Positions 17,950 through 27,804 are shown, counted from the stretch's first letter. The stretch is 64,000 bases of DNA from Roseihalotalea indica (GCF_022458895.1 NZ_JAINFL010000002.1:1116001-1180000), one strand, 5' to 3'. The notes: generated by a model not told the origin, from the sequence alone. Translations and numbers: made by a program.

Positions 17950-18523
17950 AGGCGATATTATGTTTTTGCATCTTCTTCCTCAAGTTAATGAGTGCATAGC
18001 GCATGCGCCCCAATGCAGTATTAATACTCACCCCAGTCGCATCAGCAATCTCTTTAAAACTCATGTCCATATAGTGGCGCATGGTAAGCACTTGCCGCTG
18101 AGCCTCGGGCAATTCTTTAATTAACTGCCTTAATAACGTGTGTGTGTCTCTTTTTATTTGAATTGATTCTGCAGAATCTTCAGAAAAATCCAATGTATTA
18201 AACACATTGTTGCCATCCTCCATAATAATGGTCGGATATCGACGGCTTTTGCGGAAATGATCAATAGAGAGATTGTGGGCAATTCGCATAACCCAGGGTA
18301 AAAACTTACCTTCTTCGTTATACCGCCCTGATTTAATGGTGTTGACTACCTTAATAAAGGTTTCTTGCAGAATGTCCTCCGCAATGCATTCATCTTTCAC
18401 GATCATGTAGATCGCGGTGAAAATTTTGGCCCTGTGTCGGTTAACCAGTTGCTCAAACGCTTCCTCGTGTCCTTCTTTATATAATGACACAAGTTTACTG
18501 TCACTTACTGTATACTTCTTCAT
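17924..18523 (-). CDS. RNA polymerase ECF sigma-70 factor
   Basis: 199 residues. Region 2 covers about 25-95, with R-H-R-A-K-I-F, D-I-L-Q-E-T-F-I-K-V and F-L-P-W-V-M-R-I-A-H-N-L-S-I-D-H-F-R-K. Region 4 covers about 135-190, with L-P-E-A-Q-R-Q-V-L-T-M-R, the helix-turn-helix M-S-F-K-E-I-A and N-T-A-L-G-R-M-R-Y-A-L. A proper linker between regions makes it a full-length group 4 sigma factor. It is the first gene of a probable operon with the 81-residue partner and nth. A candidate promoter lies at 18612-18642. Confidence 0.95.
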   Translation of the reverse strand: MKKYTVSDSKLVSLYKEGHEEAFEQLVNRHRAKIFTAIYMIVKDECIAEDILQETFIKVVNTIKSGRYNEEGKFLPWVMRIAHNLSIDHFRKSRRYPTIIMEDGNNVFNTLDFSEDSAESIQIKRDTHTLLRQLIKELPEAQRQVLTMRHYMDMSFKEIADATGVSINTALGRMRYALINLRKKMQKHNIAYDPNIYPR

Positions 18524-18611
18524 TAATCCAAGTGTTTAGTGAGCGTAGAGGTTTACTGCATATAATCTGGTTAAAGGGTTATTGATTTAATTTTCTCGAG
18601 ATGATAATCTT

Positions 18612-18642
18612 CAAAAATAAGTAAGTAGCAAATAACATGCAA
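18612..18642 (-). promoter_or_regulatory. Candidate promoter of the ECF sigma operon
   Basis: On the minus strand TTG (18642-18640), a 20-bp spacer, then TATTTTTG (18619-18612) fits the Bacteroidota consensus TTTG-N17-23-TAnnTTTG, with three of four -33 bases. It is 89 bp upstream of the sigma gene start. Confidence 0.45.
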
Positions 18643-18809
18643 CTTTTACTTCATTAAGGAATAGATTTGCCTGCGCGTTCCGATTAAGCAAAAATTCCGA
18701 CAATAAATTACGTGGATTTTTAAAATTAAGAAAGCAAGTAGCCGACATTTTATTAAATTCTCATAATTGAGTATGTGTAAGGTTGGTACTATTTGCGTAA
18801 ATAAAATAA

Positions 18810-18848
18810 AAAAAGCACGTTTGCTCTGGCTAAACATACGTGCTTTTT
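18810..18848 (-). terminator. Terminator of the 504-residue secreted-protein gene
   Basis: The stem AAAAAGCACGT / ACGTGCTTTTT with a 17-nt loop lies 26 bp after the minus-strand stop; on that strand it ends in an uninterrupted T tract followed by T-rich sequence. Confidence 0.8.
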
Positions 18849-18873
18849 AACTAGTTCGGATTGGGTCTGATGC

Positions 18874-20388
18874 TTAAAATTGAATATGGGCTAGGGCCTG
18901 TTTACCCGATTTCTCTAAAGGCACTACCATATTACCCGGATGTACTTTTTTAGCGAAAGATGGGACCATTCTAAAGCGGTATTCTTTCCTATCGAAGATA
19001 GTTTCCAAGCTAATATCTCCTTCGGAGGTAAGTTTCACCATCGATACATCAGATGCATTCTTGATATCATTATTAAATAATAAGAAATAAGTATTATCGT
19101 AATGAGCCAAGGCATAAGAAGTATATAAATCTCGTTCCTCCGTTGATTTCTGTGTTTTATCTACCATCCGTAGCCATGATTCGGCCTGATCGCTAATTTT
19201 TACCGCCAAAATCTTCTGGTAGATATCGCCTAACTGCACATCAGCGTCAATCGGGCTCAAACCGCCTAACCCTAATTTGGGCTTAATGACGGGGCCTCGC
19301 TTGTAAGATTCTGCAAAGAACACTACGCTCCCGTCATCTTCTACCACTAAATTCTTCACTGTATATTCCTCAGCGTACTCTTTATCATCTTTGGCATTAA
19401 TCTCTTTAGTATCACTTTCCGGAAAAGTATATTCACTTACTTTTCCATTCCGAATCAAAATACCTCCTTCTATATCATTATTGCTGGGGTTGGCATAAAT
19501 TCCGGCCAGCACGGGTTGTTGAGCATTATTAAGCTGCATGCCAAGGTTAATAATAAAGCGGTCGTTAGTAGGAATATCAATGGATTCCACTTCTCCCTGG
19601 TCAGGATGGTACTTATAGAGCAGGTATTCAAAATCGGTGGCCGATTTCTTGAACTTGCTATTGCCAAAAGAGGATACCAATGCGTACAGCGTGCCATCAT
19701 TGGTTAATGCATAACTTTCCAGCATATGGTACTCACTATTAGTTTTAGGTAGTTTTACGAAGCCCGACCAAATTTCATCCATGTTTTCATCCAGCACCAG
19801 GCATTGAAAGTCAGTTTCGGCATTACTGAAGAAGTTGTAATTAAAAAAGATAGCTACTTTACTCTGATCAGCGCTTTCGGTGTGGCTGAAGAAATAGCTG
19901 CGTCGCATTTTCCCGTACTGAGTGGAGAAGTAGCTGCGGAAATAGTTGCCGACATCAAATGAAAACAAGAAAGGGTATAAGTGGCTTATATCTTTTTCTT
20001 CTCCGTTGCGCTCCAGGTTTTTATCATAGCTTTCCAAGTACATCTGATACATACCTTCTTCGTTAAGTTTATCTTCGTAAGTCAGCATGTGCAGTTGATC
20101 CTGAAAGTAGAAGGAGTAAAAATATTCCCGCGATTTATCTTCCGGCTTAAGAACCCGGCTTTCCTGCTGACCTTTTTCAAAATCATAGTAGCTAACTACC
20201 TGCTTGTTACGCAAACCATTGTAATAATAATCCTCCCCGAGGCCCGTAAATACGCCTTGTTCATTACCACCAATAATAAACAGATCGTAACGGTCATTCA
20301 CTTTGGTAAATTCAGAAATATGAACGTTCTGGCCGATAGCTAGGCTGCACCATAAGAGTAAAGCGAGAGAAATAAAAGTAGTTTTCAT
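18874..20388 (-). CDS. Secreted protein of unknown function, possibly beta-propeller
   Basis: 504 residues with a Sec signal peptide (F-I-S-L-A-L-L-L-W-C, cleavage after S-L-A-I-G-Q). The mature part is rich in aromatic and acidic residues and shows a loose repeat of short beta strands ending in phrases such as D-E-N-M-D-E-I-W, T-N-D-G-T-L-Y-A-L-V and V-E-D-D-G-S-V-V-F-F. Repeats of this kind suggest a propeller fold. I know of no named family. No lipobox and no T9SS tail, so it is probably periplasmic. Transcribed alone and divergently from uvrA. Confidence 0.8.
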   Translation of the reverse strand: MKTTFISLALLLWCSLAIGQNVHISEFTKVNDRYDLFIIGGNEQGVFTGLGEDYYYNGLRNKQVVSYYDFEKGQQESRVLKPEDKSREYFYSFYFQDQLHMLTYEDKLNEEGMYQMYLESYDKNLERNGEEKDISHLYPFLFSFDVGNYFRSYFSTQYGKMRRSYFFSHTESADQSKVAIFFNYNFFSNAETDFQCLVLDENMDEIWSGFVKLPKTNSEYHMLESYALTNDGTLYALVSSFGNSKFKKSATDFEYLLYKYHPDQGEVESIDIPTNDRFIINLGMQLNNAQQPVLAGIYANPSNNDIEGGILIRNGKVSEYTFPESDTKEINAKDDKEYAEEYTVKNLVVEDDGSVVFFAESYKRGPVIKPKLGLGGLSPIDADVQLGDIYQKILAVKISDQAESWLRMVDKTQKSTEERDLYTSYALAHYDNTYFLLFNNDIKNASDVSMVKLTSEGDISLETIFDRKEYRFRMVPSFAKKVHPGNMVVPLEKSGKQALAHIQF

Positions 20389-20558
20389 AATATGGGTTGG
20401 TCTTTGAGGGAATTAATACAGGAAAAAGAGCCTAGGTAAACATGGGTGGAAAAAATTATAATAGAGCAATAATGACATACTTCCTTTAAGCAGAAATCTG
20501 AGCAATTTAGAGTTTAAAATTCTTATTATAAGTAGGAGGGGTTGCCATAGAAATGTAG

Positions 20559-20566
20559 TACTTTTG
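20559..20566 (+). promoter_or_regulatory. Candidate -7 box just before uvrA
   Basis: TACTTTTG fits TAnnTTTG but ends only 7 bp before the ATG at 20574, so use of it would give a leaderless or nearly leaderless message. No matching -33 TTTG at 17-23 bp was found. Confidence 0.35.
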
Positions 20567-20573
20567 CCGGTCT

Positions 20574-23405
20574 ATGAGTACTGCACAATCTACCCGTATC
20601 GATACCCTGGACCCTAAACAATATATTATTATTAAAGGGGCTCGGGTCAATAACCTGAAGGGAGTGGACGTCGCCATTCCTCGCAATAAGCTGGTGGTAG
20701 TCACCGGGTTGTCTGGGTCTGGAAAGTCATCGCTGGCCTTTGATACGCTATTTGCCGAAGGGCAGCGCATGTACGTGGAAAGTCTTAGTTCATATGCCCG
20801 GCAGTTCCTGGGGCGCATGGAGAAGCCCGATGTAGAATATATTAAAGGAGTATCTCCGGCTATTGCCATTGAGCAGAAGGTAAACACTCGCAATCCTCGT
20901 TCTACGGTAGGTACCACCACCGAGATCTATGATTACCTAAAGTTGCTGTATGCCCGGATTGGTAAAACATATTCTCCGGTAAGTGGTGATCTGGTAACGC
21001 GCGATACGGTAACCAGCGTGGTAGATTTCATCTTTGCTCAGCCTGAAGGTACCAAACTCATGGTGCTTTGCCCGCTGATCCGGCACGAGAAACGTTCGCT
21101 GGCTGATGAGTTGAACGTGCTGCTGCAAAAGGGTTTCACCCGGATTAAAGTAAACGATGAGGTGCTCTTTATGGAAGAGGTGCTGGAAACCAAGCCAGAC
21201 GAATCCGCTGAGTACCGCATCATGATTGACCGGGCATCGGTGCAGCCGGGCGATGAAGATCTACAGTTCCGTCTGGCAGATTCCGTGCAAACGGCTTTCT
21301 TCGAGGGCGAAGGTGTTTGTGAGGTAGAAATTGTGACAAAGGAAGATGCGCAGCTTCACCGCTTTTCCGATAAGTTTGAGCAAGACGGAATCGTGTTTGA
21401 AGAACCGAGCGTTAATCTGTTTAGCTTTAATAACCCTTACGGTGCCTGCCGTACCTGCGAGGGCTTCGGCAAAGTGCTGGGCATTGATGAAGATCTGGTG
21501 ATTCCGGATAAAAGCATATCAATCTACGAAGGGGCCATTGCTCCCTGGCGCAGCCATTCTATGAAAAAGTGGGTAGAACCGCTGCTGAAAAATGGTATCC
21601 GCTTCGATTTTCCCATCCACCGTCCCTATATTGAACTGACTGATGAGCAGAAGCAGTTGCTGTGGACGGGTAATTCTTACTTTAAAGGATTAGATGCTTT
21701 CTTCAAGCATCTGGGAACCAAGATGCATAAAATTCAGTACCGCGTAATGCTATCGCGTTACCGGGGGCGCACTACCTGCCCCGACTGTAAGGGAACTCGC
21801 CTGCGCAAAGATGCATCCTACGTTAAAATCAATGATACGTCTATTACTCAACTGGTACTGATGCCGGTAGAGCGCGTGATTTCTTTCTTTGAAGAAGTAA
21901 ACCTGGAGCCGTACGAGGCAAAAGTAGCCGACCGTATCACGAAGGAAATTAAGAGCCGACTGGAATATCTGAATAAGGTAGGTTTGGGATATCTGACGCT
22001 CAACCGACTGACCAGTTCCCTGTCTGGGGGTGAGTACCAGCGTATTAAACTGGCTACCTCACTGGGGAGTGCCCTGGTGGGTTCTATGTACATTCTGGAC
22101 GAACCCAGCATTGGGCTGCATCCCCGCGATACCACTCGCCTGATTGAGGTGCTGATGACCTTACGTAACCTGGGTAATACCGTAATTGTGGTAGAGCACG
22201 AAGAGGAGGTGATGCGGGCGGCCGATCAAATTATCGATATCGGACCAGACGCCGGTCGGCACGGGGGTAAGCTGGTATTTCAGGGTAGCCTGGACGACCT
22301 GCAAAAGATGAACGGTAGCGCCAATACGCACACGTCTCGCTACCTGAGTGGAGTGGACTTCATTCCGATTCCCAAAAAGCGGCGTTCTTTCAAGCATAAG
22401 ATTGAAATTAAAGGAGCTCGGGAGAATAACCTCAAACACATCGACGTAGATATTCCATTAGGGGTATTGACCGTAATTACCGGGGTGAGCGGCTCAGGAA
22501 AGTCTACATTGATCAAAACCATATTGTACCCCGCCTTGGGTAAGATATTTGGTACGGTGAGTGAAACTACCGGTAAGTTTGACCGGCTGGAGGGCGATAC
22601 CAAAAAGCTGACGCAGATTGAGTTCGTAGATCAAAACCCTATCGGCAAATCATCCCGCTCTAATCCCGTGACCTACGTAAAAGCCTACGACCAGATTCGG
22701 CAATTGTACGCTGACCAGCCGCTGGCCCAGCAACGTGGGTATAAACCTGCTTTCTTTTCCTTTAATGTAGACGGTGGGCGCTGCGAGAATTGCCAGGGCG
22801 AAGGTGAGGTAACCGTAGAAATGCAGTTTATGGCCGATATTCATCTGACTTGCGAGGTGTGCAAAGGAAAACGGTTCAAAAAAGAAATCCTGGAAGTTAC
22901 CTACAAGGACAAAGATATATCCGAAGTGCTGGAGCTTACCGTCGACGAAAGCATTGACTTCTTCGCTGATCAGAATGCGATGGTGAATAAATTACAACCT
23001 TTGCAGGATGTTGGCTTGGGCTATATTCGGTTGGGGCAATCATCCAACTCGCTTAGCGGGGGAGAGGCCCAGCGGGTGAAGTTGGCCTCATTTCTGGGTA
23101 AAGGCAGCAGTAGCCGGAGTAACCAAAGTGAGCATATTCTATTTATTTTTGACGAACCTACCACCGGTCTGCATTTCCACGATATTCGCAAGCTTATGGA
23201 TGCTATCAATGCGCTCATTGAGCAGGGAAACTCCGTGGTGATCATCGAGCACAATATGGAAGTGATTAAATGTGCCGATTGGATAATTGATCTGGGTCCG
23301 GAAGGAGGAGAATACGGCGGGAATGTTACCTTTGCAGGTCGGCCCGAAGATATGATCAAACTGGAAGATAATCATACGGCTCGTTATCTACGCGAAAAAT
23401 TCTAA
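20574..23405 (+). CDS. uvrA: UvrA, excinuclease ABC subunit A
   Basis: 943 residues, normal length. Two ABC ATPase halves: Walker [10 protein letters not shown] near residue 47 and G-V-S-G-S-G-K-S-T near 640; signatures [10 protein letters not shown] and [10 protein letters not shown]; Walker [11 protein letters not shown] and [10 protein letters not shown]. Two zinc-binding CXXC pairs per half are present (C-R-T-C, C-P-D-C, C-E-N-C, C-E-V-C), including those of the UvrB-interaction region. The protein senses DNA distortions and loads UvrB in nucleotide excision repair. It stands alone, with a weak terminator following. Bacteroidota often carry two uvrA copies, so another may exist elsewhere. 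Confidence 0.97.
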   Translation: MSTAQSTRIDTLDPKQYIIIKGARVNNLKGVDVAIPRNKLVVVTGLSGSGKSSLAFDTLFAEGQRMYVESLSSYARQFLGRMEKPDVEYIKGVSPAIAIEQKVNTRNPRSTVGTTTEIYDYLKLLYARIGKTYSPVSGDLVTRDTVTSVVDFIFAQPEGTKLMVLCPLIRHEKRSLADELNVLLQKGFTRIKVNDEVLFMEEVLETKPDESAEYRIMIDRASVQPGDEDLQFRLADSVQTAFFEGEGVCEVEIVTKEDAQLHRFSDKFEQDGIVFEEPSVNLFSFNNPYGACRTCEGFGKVLGIDEDLVIPDKSISIYEGAIAPWRSHSMKKWVEPLLKNGIRFDFPIHRPYIELTDEQKQLLWTGNSYFKGLDAFFKHLGTKMHKIQYRVMLSRYRGRTTCPDCKGTRLRKDASYVKINDTSITQLVLMPVERVISFFEEVNLEPYEAKVADRITKEIKSRLEYLNKVGLGYLTLNRLTSSLSGGEYQRIKLATSLGSALVGSMYILDEPSIGLHPRDTTRLIEVLMTLRNLGNTVIVVEHEEEVMRAADQIIDIGPDAGRHGGKLVFQGSLDDLQKMNGSANTHTSRYLSGVDFIPIPKKRRSFKHKIEIKGARENNLKHIDVDIPLGVLTVITGVSGSGKSTLIKTILYPALGKIFGTVSETTGKFDRLEGDTKKLTQIEFVDQNPIGKSSRSNPVTYVKAYDQIRQLYADQPLAQQRGYKPAFFSFNVDGGRCENCQGEGEVTVEMQFMADIHLTCEVCKGKRFKKEILEVTYKDKDISEVLELTVDESIDFFADQNAMVNKLQPLQDVGLGYIRLGQSSNSLSGGEAQRVKLASFLGKGSSSRSNQSEHILFIFDEPTTGLHFHDIRKLMDAINALIEQGNSVVIIEHNMEVIKCADWIIDLGPEGGEYGGNVTFAGRPEDMIKLEDNHTARYLREKF

Positions 23406-23407
23406 TT

Positions 23408-23442
23408 TGCCTCGGTAAATTAACACAGAGGCAGGATTTTTT
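23408..23442 (+). terminator. Weak terminator after uvrA
   Basis: A six-pair stem TGCCTC / GAGGCA with a 14-nt loop, then GGA and six T. Its T tract runs into the -33 box of the accD promoter. Confidence 0.5.
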
Positions 23443-23469
23443 GGAAATGTAAAATTCTCTATAACTTTG
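23440..23469 (+). promoter_or_regulatory. Promoter of accD
   Basis: TTTG (23440-23443), an 18-bp spacer and TAACTTTG (23462-23469) match the Bacteroidota consensus TTTG-N17-23-TAnnTTTG exactly. The predicted leader of about 60 nt includes an imperfect hairpin at 23474-23506 with ACCAGA / TCTGGT as its core. Confidence 0.7.
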
Positions 23470-23534
23470 TTCGCCCTACCAGATTATTTAAGTCTGGTGG
23501 TAAGGGAAAAATAACAACGTTTAGCATCTAGCTT

Positions 23535-24374
23535 ATGGCATGGTTCAGAAGGAAAGATAAGGGTATACAAACACCAACAGAGGCCAAGAAGGAAGCGCCG
23601 GATGGCCTGTGGTTTAAAACCCCCAACGGAAAAATTATTCATACCCGTGAATTAAAGAGCAATGCCTACGTGGTGCCGGAAGATGGCTACCATGTGCGTA
23701 TCGGTTCTAAAGAGTATTTTGAATTACTATTTGATGATAACCAGTTTACCGAACTGGATGCCGATATGCAGTCGGGTGATCCGCTCAACTTTGTAGACAG
23801 TAAACCCTACCCCGCACGTATAAAGGCTACGCAGAAAAAAACCGACCTGAAAGATGCCGTACGCACTGCCCACGGTAATATGAATGGCTTGCCCATTGTT
23901 ATTGCCTGTATGGATTTCTCGTTTATCGGTGGATCTATGGGGTCAGTAGTAGGAGAAAAGATTGCGCGAGCAGTGGATTACTCCTTAGAACATAAAGTCC
24001 CATTTCTGATGATCTCCAAATCAGGTGGAGCGCGGATGATGGAAGCTGGGTTTTCGCTGATGCAAATGGCCAAAACCTCTGCCAAACTAGCGTTGCTCGA
24101 TCAGGCAAAGATTCCCTACATCTCGTTGATGACCGACCCAACCACCGGGGGGGTAACCGCTTCTTACGCCATGTTGGGAGATTTCAACATTGCTGAGCCC
24201 GGTGCGCTGATTGGCTTTGCCGGACCAAGAGTGATTGAGCAGACCATTGGCAAAACGTTACCCAAGGGTTTTCAAAGCGCTGAATTTGTGCTGGAGCACG
24301 GGTTTCTTGATTTCATCGTAGATCGCCGAAATCTGAAGGCAAAACTGTCCACCTTGTTACATATGTTAGAGTAA
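23535..24374 (+). CDS. accD: Acetyl-CoA carboxylase carboxyltransferase beta subunit, lacking the zinc ribbon
   Basis: 279 residues. The crotonase-fold carboxyltransferase core is intact: [42 protein letters not shown] and [11 protein letters not shown]. In E. coli AccD four cysteines in the N-terminal 50 residues form a zinc ribbon that binds DNA and mRNA; here the aligned segment (W-F-K-T-P-N-G-K-I and Y-V-V-P-E-D-G-Y) has none. With AccA it transfers a carboxyl group from carboxybiotin to acetyl-CoA in fatty acid synthesis. accA is not in the window. The TerB-like gene starts 1 bp after the stop. Confidence 0.95.
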   Translation: MAWFRRKDKGIQTPTEAKKEAPDGLWFKTPNGKIIHTRELKSNAYVVPEDGYHVRIGSKEYFELLFDDNQFTELDADMQSGDPLNFVDSKPYPARIKATQKKTDLKDAVRTAHGNMNGLPIVIACMDFSFIGGSMGSVVGEKIARAVDYSLEHKVPFLMISKSGGARMMEAGFSLMQMAKTSAKLALLDQAKIPYISLMTDPTTGGVTASYAMLGDFNIAEPGALIGFAGPRVIEQTIGKTLPKGFQSAEFVLEHGFLDFIVDRRNLKAKLSTLLHMLE

Positions 24375-24375
24375 T

Positions 24376-24816
24376 ATGGGAATCTGGGATACATTTTTTA
24401 ATCGGCAAGACCGCAAGCGGGAGCGAGAGTACCTCAACCAGTTATTCCGTATCGCCTGGGCTGATGGCAGTCTGGATCAGGTAGAAGTACAGTATATTTA
24501 CTCCGTAGGGAAGAAGCTGGGCTTTCAGAAGGAAGAACTGGATGAAGTAAAGGATAATTTTGATCCCACCTCTTTATCCTATAAACCTCCGCATAAGCGC
24601 GAAGAGCGTTTCTTCATGTTATTTTACCTCATTAACCTGATTCTGGCCGATGATGAGATACACCCCGAAGAAATGCGCATTACCGAAAATATTGTGATGA
24701 AGCTAGGCTATGCCCCCGATACCGTAGACACCATCCTCAGCACCATAGAGGTGAACCAGGAGAAGAACATAGATGCTGAAGCTACCTACGAGCAGCTAAA
24801 GGAGCAGCTAGGCTAG
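24376..24816 (+). CDS. TerB-like (DjlA N-terminal type) protein
   Basis: 146 residues. Two helical half-repeats with acidic pockets: F-R-I-A-W-A-D-G-S-L-D-Q-V-E near residue 30 and I-L-A-D-D-E-I-H-P-E-E near 90. The A-D-G-x-L-x-x-x-E motif is diagnostic of TerB-like domains, which may bind metal. It begins 1 bp after the accD stop, so the two are cotranscribed. TerB domains are associated with tellurite resistance and membrane stress, but a link to carboxylase or fatty acid synthesis is not known to me. No transmembrane segment. Confidence 0.85.
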   Translation: MGIWDTFFNRQDRKREREYLNQLFRIAWADGSLDQVEVQYIYSVGKKLGFQKEELDEVKDNFDPTSLSYKPPHKREERFFMLFYLINLILADDEIHPEEMRITENIVMKLGYAPDTVDTILSTIEVNQEKNIDAEATYEQLKEQLG

Positions 24817-24916
24817 CCATAGCCCCACCGCTGGCACGTGCTCTCATCGTTTACGCCCGCGAGCTACCCTTTATTTCATACATAACAGGCGCCCTTTACT
24901 GCACTTTGCAAAAAGT

Positions 24917-27637
24917 ATGGTATTTTTATGCGCTTTACTATCCAAATTCTCTATTTCCTTGAAAACCAATACAACCACCACTCAACGCCTGACGCTTGCT
25001 TTAACACTGCTTACTTCTCTCTTATTATTCCGTTGCAGTCAGCAGCCCACTTGTGAAGCCGTAGACAATACCGAGGCATTAAAAATATCCGACTCACTTT
25101 CTCAGGCACTCAACTGGCCGGCCGAACTAAAGATTACCTACTTTGCCGGACCTGATGTCACCCCAAGCCCGGCCTGTCTGGCCGTAGCACCTACCGGTGA
25201 GGTTTTCGCCGGGGTAGATATGATGGGCTCCCTGGGGAAAGACCCGGACAAAGGAGCAATTATTAAGCTGATCGATTGCAACCATGATGGAGTGGCCGAT
25301 CAGCATACGGAGTTTGCTAAGGTGGACAATCCGCGGGGAATTTTGCCCGTAGGCAATAAGCTCTTTGTGTTGCACACCACCTTCTCGAAAGAAACCAACC
25401 AGGCCAGCGGCATGGACCTGGTAGTCTTTGAAGATAACGATCAGGATGGAGTAGCCGACGGACCTTCCCAGCCGCTTATCCAGAATATTAGTTCGCCTAA
25501 ATTCCTGCAGGAAAGAGGGACAGATCATGCCACCAACGGTATCCGCATGGGTATTGATGGCTGGATTTACATTGCGGTAGGTGACTTTGGGTTCCACAAT
25601 GCCGTAGACCGCTCAGGAAAGAAAATGACCATGCTGGGCGGAGGTATCGTTCGCGTACGGCCCGATGGCAAGGAGATGGAAGTGTATACCCACGGCATGC
25701 GTAATATCTATGACATAGCCATTGATCCTTATATGAACATTTTTGCCCGGGGCAATACCAATGATGGGGGCGGCTGGAACATCCGCTTCTCCCATCAGAT
25801 ACAATCTGGGGAATACGGTTATCCCGTGCTATTCAAACATTTTACCAATGAGATTATTCCCGCGCTGGTCGACGTAGGAGGAGGCTCCGGCACCGGCTCG
25901 TTGTTTATGGACGATGACCGCTGGCCCGAGCAATACAATAACGTACCCATGATGGCCGATTGGGGAAGAAACCATCTCTACATCCACCGGGTAAATACCG
26001 ACGAAGCCAGTTTTACGCAAGAGCAGGAAGAGTTTCTCAACCTGCCGCAAATTACCGACCTGGACATTGACGGAGCCGGGCAACTCTTTCTTTCGGCCTG
26101 GGACGGTGCCGGTTACAAAGGCGACTCCAGTAAAGGCTTCATTGTGCGTGCCGTACCCCAGGACTGGGAATATCAGGCGTTTGATAACCCTGAAGAGGCA
26201 TCGGTAGAAGACCTTAAAACTCTGTTGCAATCGGGCAATGCCGTAGCGCGCCTGCATGCCCAGCAAGCCTTGCTTTCCCGCCCGGAGGCAGAAGCGAGTC
26301 AGGTAGCTTGGGAAGTAGCTGCTGATAAAAGTTTATCGCTTGACGTACGGGTAGCCGGAATTTTCACCTACGCGCAAATAGCGGGCGAAGAAGGTATTGA
26401 TAAGCTCGTAAGCCTGACCAGCGAGCCTACGGTGCAGGAGTTTGCCCTCCGGGCTTTGGCCGATAGAAAGGCCTGGCTGGCTGACGTTCCGATGCAGCCA
26501 TTTATAGATGCTCTTCAAGACTCATCTCCCCGGGTGCAGGTGGCAGCCATTGTCGGGCTAGGACGGTTGGGCCGCAAAGAGGCGGCGGAAGCTCTGCTGG
26601 AAATTCCGGTGCCCACTAGTTTTGTAGAACCTGAAAAAGGTACGGAAGGCCCACATGCCACCCCTAACTCAGCCATTATCCCCGCTCACCTGGCCGCTCA
26701 GGCATTGGTAAGTCTGGATGCCGTAAATGCTTGTGTGCAGGCCATCGGCACCGATCATTCCACCCTTGCGCTATGGGCATTACGCTATATGCACGACCCA
26801 CAGGCGGTAGAAGGGTTGATCTATGCCTATAAAGAATATAAAAACGAAGCCCTACGGGCCGAAATCCTCACTACGCTATCGCGGATTTACCAGAAAGAAG
26901 CCCCCTATGATGGTTCCTGGTGGTGGAGTACCCGGCCCGATACCCACGGCCCGTACTACAAAGCTGTGGCCTGGGAATCTTCTCCGGAGATTAAAGACTT
27001 TCTAATGGCCGAAAGAAACAAGGCCAATACCGCGGGTAAGCAGTTCTTTGCCGATCTCAACGGCAAGCTCCGCATGGGCATTACCTCCTTTGGGGGCGAT
27101 GAAGAAGAAGCCGTGGCCGCGCAGGAAGAAGCAAAAGTTGATCTGAGTAAAATCAGCAATGAGAAAGGGCAGATTGGGAAGAACTCTATAGAAGACATCA
27201 TGCTGGCCTTAGACGATATTAAAGGAGACCCGGCACTGGGTAAGACGCTCTTTACCAAACAAGGCTGCGTTGCCTGCCACAGTCTCAGCACCTCCGAAAC
27301 CATGAAAGGCCCCTTCATGGGCCAGATTGGCTCCATCATGACCCGGGAGCAGATTGCCGAGTCTATCCTTAAACCCAATGCGTCTATCTCGCAGGGCTTC
27401 GCCACGGTACAGATTACCACCAAAGACGGTAAGAACTACGTAGGCTTCGTCTCTCAGGAATCAGCCGAGCAGCTAGTGATTCGTAACATTGCCGGCCAGG
27501 TATTTACCGTGAAGGCCGAGAATATCGCCACCCGGAAGGAGCTAGATACCTCAATGATGCCCGCTGGCCTGGCCAATGCCCTGTCGTACGAAGAATTTGC
27601 CTCCCTGGTCACTTTCCTCGCCCAGCAAAAGAAATAA
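24917..27637 (+). CDS. Lipoprotein with PVC-type/quinoprotein-like beta-propeller, HEAT repeats and C-terminal cytochrome c
   Basis: 906 residues from the ATG at 24917; a TTG at 24959 would give a tidier lipoprotein signal. The lipobox is L-L-L-F-R-C. Residues about 55-430 are a propeller of the sugar-dehydrogenase/PVC type (N-G-I-R-M-G-I-D-G-W-I-Y-I-A-V-G-D, G-M-R-N-I-Y-D-I-A-I-D). About 440-690 are HEAT-like helical repeats. The C-terminal domain carries C-V-A-C-H at about 784-788 as haem site, with S-M-M-P-A-G-L near the end as likely axial Met. The design implies electron transfer from an oxidised substrate at the cell surface. Sugar or glycan oxidation is a reasonable guess, but the substrate is unknown. 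Strong similarity to planctomycete and Bacteroidota proteins is expected. Confidence 0.85.
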   Translation: MVFLCALLSKFSISLKTNTTTTQRLTLALTLLTSLLLFRCSQQPTCEAVDNTEALKISDSLSQALNWPAELKITYFAGPDVTPSPACLAVAPTGEVFAGVDMMGSLGKDPDKGAIIKLIDCNHDGVADQHTEFAKVDNPRGILPVGNKLFVLHTTFSKETNQASGMDLVVFEDNDQDGVADGPSQPLIQNISSPKFLQERGTDHATNGIRMGIDGWIYIAVGDFGFHNAVDRSGKKMTMLGGGIVRVRPDGKEMEVYTHGMRNIYDIAIDPYMNIFARGNTNDGGGWNIRFSHQIQSGEYGYPVLFKHFTNEIIPALVDVGGGSGTGSLFMDDDRWPEQYNNVPMMADWGRNHLYIHRVNTDEASFTQEQEEFLNLPQITDLDIDGAGQLFLSAWDGAGYKGDSSKGFIVRAVPQDWEYQAFDNPEEASVEDLKTLLQSGNAVARLHAQQALLSRPEAEASQVAWEVAADKSLSLDVRVAGIFTYAQIAGEEGIDKLVSLTSEPTVQEFALRALADRKAWLADVPMQPFIDALQDSSPRVQVAAIVGLGRLGRKEAAEALLEIPVPTSFVEPEKGTEGPHATPNSAIIPAHLAAQALVSLDAVNACVQAIGTDHSTLALWALRYMHDPQAVEGLIYAYKEYKNEALRAEILTTLSRIYQKEAPYDGSWWWSTRPDTHGPYYKAVAWESSPEIKDFLMAERNKANTAGKQFFADLNGKLRMGITSFGGDEEEAVAAQEEAKVDLSKISNEKGQIGKNSIEDIMLALDDIKGDPALGKTLFTKQGCVACHSLSTSETMKGPFMGQIGSIMTREQIAESILKPNASISQGFATVQITTKDGKNYVGFVSQESAEQLVIRNIAGQVFTVKAENIATRKELDTSMMPAGLANALSYEEFASLVTFLAQQKK

Positions 27638-27644
27638 TCACGAG

Positions 27645-27695
27645 ATGGAGAAATACTTGGTACCTCCGAAGGAGCTAACCGAAGCTACCCGTCTT
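27645..27695 (+). pseudogene. Fragment related to the coiled-coil gene at 30743-31372
   Basis: Only seven bases after the cytochrome c gene, 17 codons starting M-E-K-Y-L-V-P match an internal segment at 31133-31183 in 15 of 17 amino acids and 41 of 51 bases. Eight of ten base differences are synonymous, so the two diverged while both were translated; what remains here is a fragment that runs on for 27 unrelated codons to a stop at 27777-27779. A 28-nt hairpin follows at 27703-27730. Confidence 0.7.
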
Positions 27696-27702
27696 TACCT
27701 CG

Positions 27703-27730
27703 CTCAGAGTTACTCGAAGAGAACTCTGAG
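27703..27730. other. Inverted repeat inside the remnant
   Basis: CTCAGAGTT / AACTCTGAG with an inner CTC-GAA-GAG forms a 28-nt hairpin with one bulged A. No T tract follows, so a terminator for the cytochrome gene is only possible, not clear. Confidence 0.5.
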
Positions 27731-27804
27731 CACCACAGGTATTATGATTTTAGCATCATTTCAGTTTACCCAACCGTAATAATATTGATTAAATCCCGCT
27801 AGAA

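Larger units (their letters stand above)
18524..18873. other. Gene-free region between sigma operon and secreted-protein gene
   Basis: About 350 AT-rich bp. It holds the candidate sigma promoter (18612-18642) and the terminator of the 18874 gene (18810-18848). A 63-codon minus-strand frame at 18646-18837 overlaps that terminator and has no coding character, so it is not called. Confidence 0.6.

Noticed and set aside
18646..18837. Minus-strand 63-codon frame
   Set aside because: Overlaps the terminator of the secreted-protein gene and has no coding features.
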